From an uncultured Alphaproteobacteria bacterium (GTDB taxonomy: Bacteria > Pseudomonadota > Alphaproteobacteria > Micropepsales > Micropepsaceae): 64,000 nt of DNA. Where the stretch lies: NCBI GenBank assembly GCA_937865685.1, contig CALMGU010000076.1, positions 1 to 64,000 of the forward strand, given 5' to 3'. Under the pieces are notes generated by a model that saw only the letters and a list, made by a program, of their open reading frames with translations, had not been told where the DNA came from and did not search any database. Shown one piece after another: positions 35,216-42,932 of this stretch. Position numbers and translations under genes: made by a program. Each line of letters opens with the position of its first letter. Position 1 is the first letter of the stretch.

Positions 35216-36124
35216 ATGTCGGCCCTGACCCTGGCGATCCGGCGCGCCTGGCAGCGCTGGGATCAGGCCGCTTACGCCCGGCTCTATGGCGGACGCAAAA
35301 GCCGCATGACGGGCGCCGGTCCAGGCCGGGCGCTGGACGATTTGCCGATGCAGCCCACGCTCCTTGTAGTCGCCCATCCCGACGATGAAGCATTGGGCGC
35401 AGGCGGATTGCTGACCCGTCTCACGAATGCCCGCATCGTGATCGTGACCGACGGCGCGCCGCGGGACGGCGTGGCGGCCCGCGCCGCCGGCTTTGATGGC
35501 AACGCTGCCTATCGGCGGACACGGGAAATTGAAACGGCGGATGCAATGACGCTGATCGGCCGCGGCGACATTCCGGTATATCGGCTTGGATTCTCCGACC
35601 AGCAGGCGGTCACCAACATTCCGCGCATCGTATCGCGCCTGATGGAAATCATGCGCGCGGAAAATTTCCGCTATGTCGTGACCCATCCGTATGAAGGCGG
35701 GCACCCGGATCACGATGCCACGGCGCTGGCGGTTCATGCCGCCTGCTTCCTTTTGCGCGAGGACGGATTCGAAGCGCCTCTGCCGGTGGAGATGACCAGC
35801 TACCATCTGGCTGGCGGCCGAATGGTCTATGGCGCTTTTCTCGCGGTCCCGGGCGCGGGGCCGGTGACGACAATCGCGTTCGATGCCGGCGAACAGGATC
35901 GCAAGCAGCGCATGCTCCAATGCTACCGGACCCAATATCGCACCTTGACCGAATTTCCGCTGGACGCGGAACGGTTCCGGACGGCGCCGCTTTACGATTT
36001 TCTAGAGCCGCCGCATCCGGGACCCTTGGCGTATGAAATTTTCATGTGGCGCATGGATGGAGCAGGTTGGCGCCGTGCGGCCGGGCGCGCGTTGAACCGG
36101 CTGGGTCTGCTTCGATCGTCCTGA
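35216..36124 (+). CDS. PIG-L family deacetylase
   Basis: 302 residues. The zinc-binding motif AHPDDEALGAGG near residue 55 and HPDHDATALAVHAA (about 170) define the PIG-L/LmbE fold. These enzymes remove acetyl from N-acetylglucosamine-type substrates. A divergent glycosyltransferase and the following acyl-modification genes suggest it acts on a sugar of the polysaccharide. SD is weak (GGGACTTGA before ATG at 35216). Confidence 0.92.
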   Translation: MSALTLAIRRAWQRWDQAAYARLYGGRKSRMTGAGPGRALDDLPMQPTLLVVAHPDDEALGAGGLLTRLTNARIVIVTDGAPRDGVAARAAGFDGNAAYRRTREIETADAMTLIGRGDIPVYRLGFSDQQAVTNIPRIVSRLMEIMRAENFRYVVTHPYEGGHPDHDATALAVHAACFLLREDGFEAPLPVEMTSYHLAGGRMVYGAFLAVPGAGPVTTIAFDAGEQDRKQRMLQCYRTQYRTLTEFPLDAERFRTAPLYDFLEPPHPGPLAYEIFMWRMDGAGWRRAAGRALNRLGLLRSS

Positions 36125-36150
36125 AATCGGCGCCTTCTGCAATTCTTTCT

Positions 36151-36163
36151 GATAATCATTATC
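36151..36163. promoter_or_regulatory. Palindrome resembling a Fur-type box
   Basis: GATAATCATTATC is a perfect 13-base palindrome and equals the right-hand 13 bases of the classical 19-base Fur consensus; the left six bases do not match well. It lies 232 bases upstream of the alpha-hydroxy-acid oxidase gene and 27 bases after the PIG-L stop. Whether any Fur-type protein binds it is unknown. The remaining gap 36164-36394 holds no recognised gene. Confidence 0.4.
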
Positions 36164-36394
36164 GGGAAAAGCAGCGCATACCCGCGCAATTCCGCACGCC
36201 AATGGCATGTCTTGGGCGTGCCGCAAAAATGCCGCCAAAACCGTCACCCAATTTAACCAATCCACGCTAAGGTCCGCGCAACGAACGCAGGTGACACTGT
36301 ATAAGCCGGAAAGGCTGCCTGGACGGGCTGCCAGTGATGTGGAATGGGCCGGCCGCAGCTTTGCAAAACGGCTTCATTGAGGGCGGGGAACGAG

Positions 36395-37708
36395 ATGACG
36401 GATACGCAATCGGCCGCCGGCTGGCAGCGGAATGAAGCGGTCGCTGTCGGCCGCGATTCCAGCGCTGCCACAAGCGCCAAAGCCGATTCCATCCGCATCG
36501 CCGAACATCTGAACAAATATCTTTGTCTCGATGATTTCGAAGCAGCCGCGCGCAAAAAACTTCCGCGCATGCTCTATGGCTATGCCGCCAGCGGCACCGA
36601 GACCGACGCTTCCATCCGGCAGAACCGGGACAGCTTCAAGGACTATGCGCTGGTCACGCGCGTGCTCACCAGTGCCATTCATCGCGATCCCAAATGCACG
36701 CTGTTCGGCGAAAATCATGCGGCGCCCTTCGGCATCGCGCCGATGGGCGCTGCTGCGCTCTTCGCCTATCGCGGCGATGTGGCGATGGCCGAAGCGGCGA
36801 AGGCCGCGAACATCCCCATGGTGCTGAGCGGCGCATCCTTCACGGCCATGGAAGAGGTTGCGCGCGCGGCGCCTGGCACCTGGTTCCAGGCCTATCTCCC
36901 CGGTCATCCCGATCAGATCCGGCGCCTGTTGGAGCGCGTCTCGGCCGCCGGCTTCAAGACCCTGGTCATCACCGTCGATGTTCCGGTTCCGGGAAACCGG
37001 GAAGTGGACAAGCAGAACGGCTTCAATGTGCCGCTCAAGCTCACGCCCCGGATTCTGTGGGACGGCATTAGCCATCCTTCCTGGCTGATCGGCACGGCGG
37101 CGCAGACGGTGCTGCGCCGCGGGCTGCCACATCTTGAAAATTATCGCGCCGTGCGCGGCCCGTCGGTGCTGGCCCGGGCCGATATAAGAGGCGGCGGCGC
37201 CGTCGACCGCATGGGCTGGCCGGAAATTCATCTGGTGCGCAGCCTGTGGAAGGGCAAGCTGGTGCTCAAAGGCATTCTGTCCGCCGCCGACGCGACACAG
37301 GCGCGCGAATGCGGGGCCGATGGTGTGATCGTTTCCAATCATGGCGGCCGCCAGCTCGACGGTGCCGTGGCGCCGTTGCATGTGCTTCCCGCGATCAAGG
37401 CCGCGGTCCCGGACCTGCCCGTGATGCTGGATGGCGGTGTGCGTCGGGGCACCGATGTGATCAAGGCGCTGGCATTGGGCGCGGATTTCGTTTTCGCGGG
37501 GCGCCCCTTCCTCTATGCCGCCAGCATCGGGGGCACAGGCGGGGTCGCGCGCGCCATCGCCCTGATGGCCGAGGAATTGAAGCGCAACATGTCGCTGGTG
37601 GGGATCTCACGCATGTCGGAGCTGAACGCCGGCTTCGTGATGCCGACCGACGCAGCCATGCGGCGGACCTGGAGCGAACGCGCGGGAGAGACGCCGCACC
37701 GCCCCTGA
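36395..37708 (+). CDS. FMN-dependent alpha-hydroxy-acid oxidase/dehydrogenase
   Basis: 437 residues. FMN-barrel motifs: PRMLYGYAASGTETDASIRQ, FGIAPMGAAALF, the catalytic His and FMN site in VIVSNHGGRQLDGAVAPLHV and VMLDGGVRRGTDVIKALALG. Family members oxidise L-lactate, glycolate or related 2-hydroxy acids to 2-oxo acids. The N-terminal 45 residues are an extra low-complexity tail. ATG at 36395 behind GGGGAACGAG. It lies just upstream of an FkbH gene, whose substrate group is also a hydroxy acid; a link is inference. Confidence 0.93.
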   Translation: MTDTQSAAGWQRNEAVAVGRDSSAATSAKADSIRIAEHLNKYLCLDDFEAAARKKLPRMLYGYAASGTETDASIRQNRDSFKDYALVTRVLTSAIHRDPKCTLFGENHAAPFGIAPMGAAALFAYRGDVAMAEAAKAANIPMVLSGASFTAMEEVARAAPGTWFQAYLPGHPDQIRRLLERVSAAGFKTLVITVDVPVPGNREVDKQNGFNVPLKLTPRILWDGISHPSWLIGTAAQTVLRRGLPHLENYRAVRGPSVLARADIRGGGAVDRMGWPEIHLVRSLWKGKLVLKGILSAADATQARECGADGVIVSNHGGRQLDGAVAPLHVLPAIKAAVPDLPVMLDGGVRRGTDVIKALALGADFVFAGRPFLYAASIGGTGGVARAIALMAEELKRNMSLVGISRMSELNAGFVMPTDAAMRRTWSERAGETPHRP

Positions 37709-37848
37709 GCGATGGAGTTGCGTCATGATGCTCACCTGCGGTGACCGCAATCCGTCGAATGAATGTCTTGCCGGCCGTGATCGCTCTCAGGGGGCGGCGC
37801 GCACGGCGGTCAAGTGGGTATTTTGGGTTTAATGCGAGTTGGGTTTTG

Positions 37849-39741
37849 ATGTCGGTATCGGATCTTTGGTGGCTCCCGGAAAACGTGGACTGGAGCGATG
37901 AGGTTCGCTCGCTGGGCGGCGCGGCGGGATGGGACCGTTTCGTTTCCCTGGCGAATTGCCGGATGGATTTCCTGCGCACCGAGCGCCTCGACAAGCTGGC
38001 CCGGAAGAATTTCGGCGATCATCCGCCCACCGGTTTGACATTGCCGATCGTGCGCCTGGCGGTCCTGAGCTCGTCGATGGTCTCCCACCTTATTCCCGCC
38101 ATCCGGGTGGCGTTGATGCGCCGCGGGATGTGGGCCGAAATCTATACCAACCCCTTTGGCCAATATCTTCAGGATCTGATGGATCCGGCTTCGGCGCTTC
38201 ACGCCTTCAAGCCGAACGCGATTCTTTTCGCTTTCGATGCCCGGCACGCGCTGGGCAAAGCCAATGCCAGCCGCGATGCCGCCGCTTCGGACCGCACGGT
38301 CGAAGATTCGGCCGATCATTGCACCCATGTCTGGAACATGGCGCGCCAGGCCTTCGCCTGTCCCATCATCCAGCAGACCATCCTGCCGCTGTTTCCCGCG
38401 CTTCTGGGCAGCAACGAGCATCGCCTGCCCGGCTCGCCGCAAGCTATGACCCAGCGCATCAATCAGCGCATCCGCCAGCGCGCCGACGAGGCCGGTGTGG
38501 ATATTTTGGCCATCGATGCGCGCGCGATGGAGGACGGCCTCGGCAATTGGCACGATCCGGTCTTGTGGCACCGGGCGAAAATCGAGATCGCCCCACCCAT
38601 GGCGCCGCTTTATGGCGATCTGGTGGCCCGCATCGTCGCGGCCCAGCGCGGCCGCTCCTACAAATGCCTGGTGCTGGATCTGGACAATACGCTGTGGGGC
38701 GGAGTGATCGGCGATGACGGCATCGAAGGCATCGTCCTGGGCCAGGGCAGTTCCGAAGGCGAGGCCTTTATCGGCTTCCAAGATTATGCCCAGCGCCTGT
38801 CGGAGCGCGGCATCATCCTGGCGGTCTGTTCCAAGAATGACGAGACAATCGCGCTGACGCCGTTCGCCCGCCATCCGGACATGGTGCTGAAACGCTCGTC
38901 TTTCGCCGCCTTCGTCGCCAACTGGTCGGACAAGGCCACCAATCTTCGGGCCATCGCGGCTCAGATCAATATTGGGCTGGATGCCCTGGTGTTCGCCGAC
39001 GACAATCCGTTCGAGCGCAATCTGGTGCGCCGCGAACTGCCCATGGTCGCGGTGCCGGAACTGCCCGAAGACGCGGCCTTCTACGCGAAATGCATCGCCG
39101 ATGGCGGGTATTTCGAAAGCGTGCGGATGACGGCGGAAGATTTCTCCCGCGCCGGTCAGTACCAGGCCAATGCGGAACGCGAATTTGCCCGCCAGGCCAC
39201 TGCCGACCTTCCCGCCTATCTGAAAAGCCTGGAAATGGAGATGCGGGTCACGTCCTTCGACTCCCTCGGCCAGGCCCGCATCACCCAACTGATCAACAAG
39301 ACCAACCAGTTCAACCTTACCACCCGGCGTTATGCGGAGCGCGATGTCGAAGCGGCGATGGCCGACAAGGATACCGTCACCTTCCAGATCCGCCTGACCG
39401 ACAAATATGGCGATAACGGCATGATCGCCGTCGTCATCGCCAAGCCGTCATCGCGTCCCGGCGAGTTGATGATCGACACCTGGCTGATGAGCTGTCGCGT
39501 TCTGGGCCGGCAGGTCGAACACGCGACCTTGAATCTTCTCGTAGAGGAAGCATCGAAGCGGGGCTATCGCGCCGTGGTCGGCGAATTCCGTCCCACGGAA
39601 AAGAACGGTCTTGTCCGCGATCACTATGCGAAGCTGGGCTTCGAGGAAGACGGCGCCAATGATGCTGGTGGCAGCTTCTGGCGTCTTCCGGTCGAGACGT
39701 ACATACCGGTGCATACGCACATTAAAATTGGGGAAAATTAA
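37849..39741 (+). CDS. FkbH-like HAD-fold enzyme (glyceryl or similar acyl activation)
   Basis: 630 residues, longer than the ~360 of stand-alone FkbH because of a ~260-residue N-terminal domain (LAVLSSSMVSHLIPAIRVAL, NAILFAFDARHALG) seen in longer FkbH proteins. The HAD domain has motif I LVLDLDNTLWGGVIGDDG (DxDxT), VCSKNDE and VFADDNPFERNLVR. The C-terminal part contains INKTNQFNLTTRRY and a GNAT-like segment (VEHATLNLLVEEASKRGYRA). FkbH enzymes load a glyceryl group from 1,3-bisphosphoglycerate onto a carrier protein. An acyl carrier protein gene follows 2 bases downstream. ATG at 37849 fits the family start. Confidence 0.88.
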   Translation: MSVSDLWWLPENVDWSDEVRSLGGAAGWDRFVSLANCRMDFLRTERLDKLARKNFGDHPPTGLTLPIVRLAVLSSSMVSHLIPAIRVALMRRGMWAEIYTNPFGQYLQDLMDPASALHAFKPNAILFAFDARHALGKANASRDAAASDRTVEDSADHCTHVWNMARQAFACPIIQQTILPLFPALLGSNEHRLPGSPQAMTQRINQRIRQRADEAGVDILAIDARAMEDGLGNWHDPVLWHRAKIEIAPPMAPLYGDLVARIVAAQRGRSYKCLVLDLDNTLWGGVIGDDGIEGIVLGQGSSEGEAFIGFQDYAQRLSERGIILAVCSKNDETIALTPFARHPDMVLKRSSFAAFVANWSDKATNLRAIAAQINIGLDALVFADDNPFERNLVRRELPMVAVPELPEDAAFYAKCIADGGYFESVRMTAEDFSRAGQYQANAEREFARQATADLPAYLKSLEMEMRVTSFDSLGQARITQLINKTNQFNLTTRRYAERDVEAAMADKDTVTFQIRLTDKYGDNGMIAVVIAKPSSRPGELMIDTWLMSCRVLGRQVEHATLNLLVEEASKRGYRAVVGEFRPTEKNGLVRDHYAKLGFEEDGANDAGGSFWRLPVETYIPVHTHIKIGEN

Positions 39742-39743
39742 TC

Positions 39744-39989
39744 GTGACCGATCTTGAAATCATGGATGGAATAACGGAAGTCGTCCGCGAAGCGCTGGAC
39801 GACGACACGATCATCCTTACGCCCAGCAGCGTTGCTGGCGATTTTGCGGGTTGGGATTCCTTCAAGCACATCGCCATCGTCGTGGCGACGGAGATGCGCT
39901 TCGGCGTCAAGTTCCGGACGGCGGAAATCGAGTCGCTGAAGGAAATCGGCGACTTCGTCGCTCTCATCCGGAAGAAGAAGGGGGCTTAA
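39744..39989 (+). CDS. Acyl carrier protein
   Basis: 81 residues, GTG start. Four-helix carrier fold with the phosphopantetheine Ser in FAGWDSFKHIAIVVATEMRF (DSF) and a flexible end. It follows the FkbH gene by 2 bases and precedes the MBOAT gene, so it is presumed to carry the activated group from FkbH (or from the later AMP ligase) to the membrane acyltransferase. Confidence 0.9.
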   Translation: MTDLEIMDGITEVVREALDDDTIILTPSSVAGDFAGWDSFKHIAIVVATEMRFGVKFRTAEIESLKEIGDFVALIRKKKGA

Positions 39990-40059
39990 GGATGGCAAAC
40001 CGTCCGGCGGGGACCGGAAAAGCCGCTTGCGGCTTTCCGCATGGGGATGGGTAGACGCC

Positions 40060-41613
40060 TTGCTCTTCAACTCCCACATTTTCATTTTCGTCTTCATGCC
40101 GCTGGCGCTGTTGGCCTACTACCTGCTGGGCCGGATTAACCATCGCGCCGCCGAACTTTCGCTCGTCGTCAGCTCCTTGATTTTTTACGCCTGGTGGAAC
40201 CCGCCCTTCCTGCTCATCCTGATGAGCTCGATCGCCTTCAACTATTCGATCAGCCATTGGATCACCCGCAATGAAGGGTTCGATCTGCGCCAGAGCGCGA
40301 TCCTGGCGCTCGGCATCATCACCAACCTCGCGGTCCTGATCTATTACAAATATCTTTTCGCCTTGATGGGATTTCTGGATTCCATCGGCGTGACCAGCTT
40401 GAAACTCGATCCCGTCATCCTGCCGCTGGGCATCTCCTTTTATACCTTCACCCAGATCGGATATCTGGTCGATTGTCGCCAGGGCATGGCCAAGGAACGC
40501 GGCCTTCTCGATTACTGCCTGTTCGTCACCTTCTTCCCGCACCTGATCGCGGGGCCGATCCTCCATCACCGGGAGATCATGCCCCAATTCGCCAAGAGCG
40601 AAACTTACCGCGTCAGCCGCCGCAACATGGCGATCGGTCTTACCATCTTCATCATCGGGCTGGCCAAGAAGGTTCTGATCGCCGATTCCCTGAGCCAGGT
40701 GTCCGGCGCCGGCTTCGACGCGCCCGGCACATTGGGACTCATCCCCTCCTGGCTGACGGCACTGTCTTTTTCCCTTCAGATCTATTTCGATTTTTCCGGC
40801 TATTCCGACATGGCGATCGGGCTGGCTTACATGTTCAACATCCGCTTCCCCCTGAACTTCAATTCGCCCTACAAGGCCCGCAACATCATCGATTTCTGGC
40901 AGCGCTGGCATATGACCCTGACGCGCTACCTCACCCTCTATCTCTACAATCCCATGGCGATCTGGGTCACCCGCCGGCGCATCGCGCGCGGGGCGCCGAT
41001 CCTCACCCGCGACAGCAAGACGGTGGGCGGCTTCGTCACCATGATCGCCATCCCCACCCTCATCACCATCGTGCTGGCTGGCGTCTGGCACGGCGCGGGA
41101 TTGACCTTTCTCATATTCGGCCTGCTGCACGGCCTCTATCTGATCGTCAATCACGCCTGGCGCACTTTCGCGCCGGCGCGGATGCGGCAGGACCCGAAAG
41201 GCCGGGTCGCGCTGACCGCCACTGTGATCGTGCAAGTGCTGCTGACCTATCTTGTGGTGCTGGTGGCGCAGGTATTTTTCCGCGCCGGGACGGTGGGCGA
41301 TGCGACCGCGCTTCTTGCGGGCATGATCGGGCTGCACGCGGGCGGCGCTTTTGCCGGATGGGGATATAATTTCGGATCGGAATCGCAAAGCATCCTGCGG
41401 ATCGCGGCCTTTTTCGGAATGGCCTGGTTCCTGCCCAATACCCAGCAGATCATGGCCAAATTTCCCGCCGCGCTGGGCCAGATCGCGGCCAACCGCTACC
41501 GCCTTCTGGAATGGATGCCGGACCTGAAATGGGCGGTGTCCATGGGATTGGCCGCGGGGCTGGCGATCGCCAACCTGTCGCAGCATTCCGAATTCCTCTA
41601 TTTCCAATTCTGA
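40060..41613 (+). CDS. MBOAT membrane acyltransferase (DltB/AlgI type)
   Basis: 517 residues with 10-12 helices. It begins LFNSHIFIFVFMPLALLAYY, the family N-terminus, at a TTG with GGGGATGGG 8 bases upstream; another TTG at 40027 is less likely. AlgI/DltB motifs are present: ISFYTFTQIGYLVDCRQG, HLIAGPILHH, YFDFSGYSDMAIGLA, FWQRWHMTL and the active-site His in GVWHGAGLTFLIFG. Such proteins pass an acyl group from a carrier to an extracytoplasmic polymer. Confidence 0.93.
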   Translation: MLFNSHIFIFVFMPLALLAYYLLGRINHRAAELSLVVSSLIFYAWWNPPFLLILMSSIAFNYSISHWITRNEGFDLRQSAILALGIITNLAVLIYYKYLFALMGFLDSIGVTSLKLDPVILPLGISFYTFTQIGYLVDCRQGMAKERGLLDYCLFVTFFPHLIAGPILHHREIMPQFAKSETYRVSRRNMAIGLTIFIIGLAKKVLIADSLSQVSGAGFDAPGTLGLIPSWLTALSFSLQIYFDFSGYSDMAIGLAYMFNIRFPLNFNSPYKARNIIDFWQRWHMTLTRYLTLYLYNPMAIWVTRRRIARGAPILTRDSKTVGGFVTMIAIPTLITIVLAGVWHGAGLTFLIFGLLHGLYLIVNHAWRTFAPARMRQDPKGRVALTATVIVQVLLTYLVVLVAQVFFRAGTVGDATALLAGMIGLHAGGAFAGWGYNFGSESQSILRIAAFFGMAWFLPNTQQIMAKFPAALGQIAANRYRLLEWMPDLKWAVSMGLAAGLAIANLSQHSEFLYFQF

Positions 41614-41623
41614 CGGGCGCGCC

Positions 41624-42640
41624 GTGTCGAAGGACAAGACAAGTCTTTATCTGACGGCCCTGACGCTTCTGGTGGCGGCGGTTCTGGGCGGCATCGGGCT
41701 CTTGAACTATCTGGTCGATCCCTTGTGGTTCTTCGGCGGCAACAAACTTCAACCCCGCAATTTCTCCTGGGACGAACGCATCGCGCGCCTGGCGCGGTTT
41801 TCCGCCGGCGACCGCGATTATGACTGCTATATATTCGGCGCTTCCCGCGTGGGCATGATGAGCGAGTATGCGATCAAGGGACATAGCTGCTTCATGGTCT
41901 CGTTCGAAAACGGCTCGCCCCGCGAACTGATCGCCTATGCGCAATACATCAAGCGCAATGCCAAACGGGAGCCGGACCTGGTCGTGGTCGGCGTGGACGA
42001 TTTCGACTTCATCGATCAGGCGGATGCGAACAATGTGCCGCCGGACGTCCTTGCGAACCGAGCGCCGCATTTCTGGGATTATTACTTCTCCTGGGATGTC
42101 GCCACCTGGTCCCTCAAGACCCTGCTCGATCAATCGCCGAAGGCGCGCTATTTCGGCAAGGATTTGACCGGCCAGGTCCGCGCCGATGCCGGCACCATGC
42201 CGGTGCTGCACATGACGCTGAAGCCGGGACAGAAATGGCATATGAGCCTGAACAGCGTGGCGCAATATGCCAAATTCCGGCAGATATTCCCCAAGGCGCA
42301 TCTGGTGGGCTATGCCACGCCGGTGGCGGCCGACAAGATCGTGCAATTCAAGGAAACGGGCCTTCTGCCCTTCTATCTGCAAGCCCTGCAAAAGACTTCG
42401 GCCCAATTCGACGAAATGTATGACTTCTCCATCCCCTCCCAGGTCACGTCCGATCCGAAATTGACGTATGACGGTTCGCATTATCAACCAGCCGTGTCCG
42501 GCCGGATCGCCGCCGCAATCCAGAATCACGAGCCGTCTTTCGGGATCGTGCTTTCGGGCCGCACGCCAGAGGAAATCACCCGGCTTTACGCCGACCGGCT
42601 GGAAATATATGCCCCGCAGGGCATCTCGCGGGCGGAATGA
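41624..42640 (+). CDS. SGNH-like membrane-anchored protein, DltD/AlgJ-like role
   Basis: 338 residues, GTG start. One N-terminal helix (LYLTALTLLVAAVLGGIGLL) anchors it; the rest is extracytoplasmic. SGNH-type signs are CYIFGASRVGMMSEYAI (the GxSR region, Ser as possible nucleophile), DLVVVGVDDFDFIDQ and a C-terminal YDGSHYQP (DGSHY, the Asp-His block). Proteins like AlgJ/DltD in the same gene arrangement help an MBOAT partner to acylate a polymer. Ten bases separate it from the MBOAT stop. Family not certain, role by context. Confidence 0.75.
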   Translation: MSKDKTSLYLTALTLLVAAVLGGIGLLNYLVDPLWFFGGNKLQPRNFSWDERIARLARFSAGDRDYDCYIFGASRVGMMSEYAIKGHSCFMVSFENGSPRELIAYAQYIKRNAKREPDLVVVGVDDFDFIDQADANNVPPDVLANRAPHFWDYYFSWDVATWSLKTLLDQSPKARYFGKDLTGQVRADAGTMPVLHMTLKPGQKWHMSLNSVAQYAKFRQIFPKAHLVGYATPVAADKIVQFKETGLLPFYLQALQKTSAQFDEMYDFSIPSQVTSDPKLTYDGSHYQPAVSGRIAAAIQNHEPSFGIVLSGRTPEEITRLYADRLEIYAPQGISRAE

Positions 42641-42932
42641 CCGGCGGTTTCCGGCCGCGCCCGCTCGGGGAAGGCCGTGGCGGGCCGGACGGCCCTGGCT
42701 TAGTATGACGCCCGGAAAATGGCCTGTTCGCGCATTCCCTTCCGAAGCATTAACTGCGACCGTTAACCAGCCGAGCGTCTTTTCCAGATTATCAATGAGT
42801 TTGGCCTGAGAATAAGCGATGGAATGGCGGCCTTAAGGGATCACCAATCCGCCCCTATCTCGGGAATGTCCCAGGTGACCGGGTTGGACTTGCAGACGCG
42901 AATTGTAGCCATATGCCTGGGATGACTTGCGG

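Noticed and set aside
37810-39288. Long minus-strand frame opposite the FkbH-like gene
   Set aside because: Composition is that of a reverse-complement shadow, and the plus-strand frame carries intact HAD motifs.
42641-42932. Possible gene between the SGNH-like gene and the trimodular protein
   Set aside because: No frame with SD and plausible composition was found; the stretch probably holds only a promoter or spacer.
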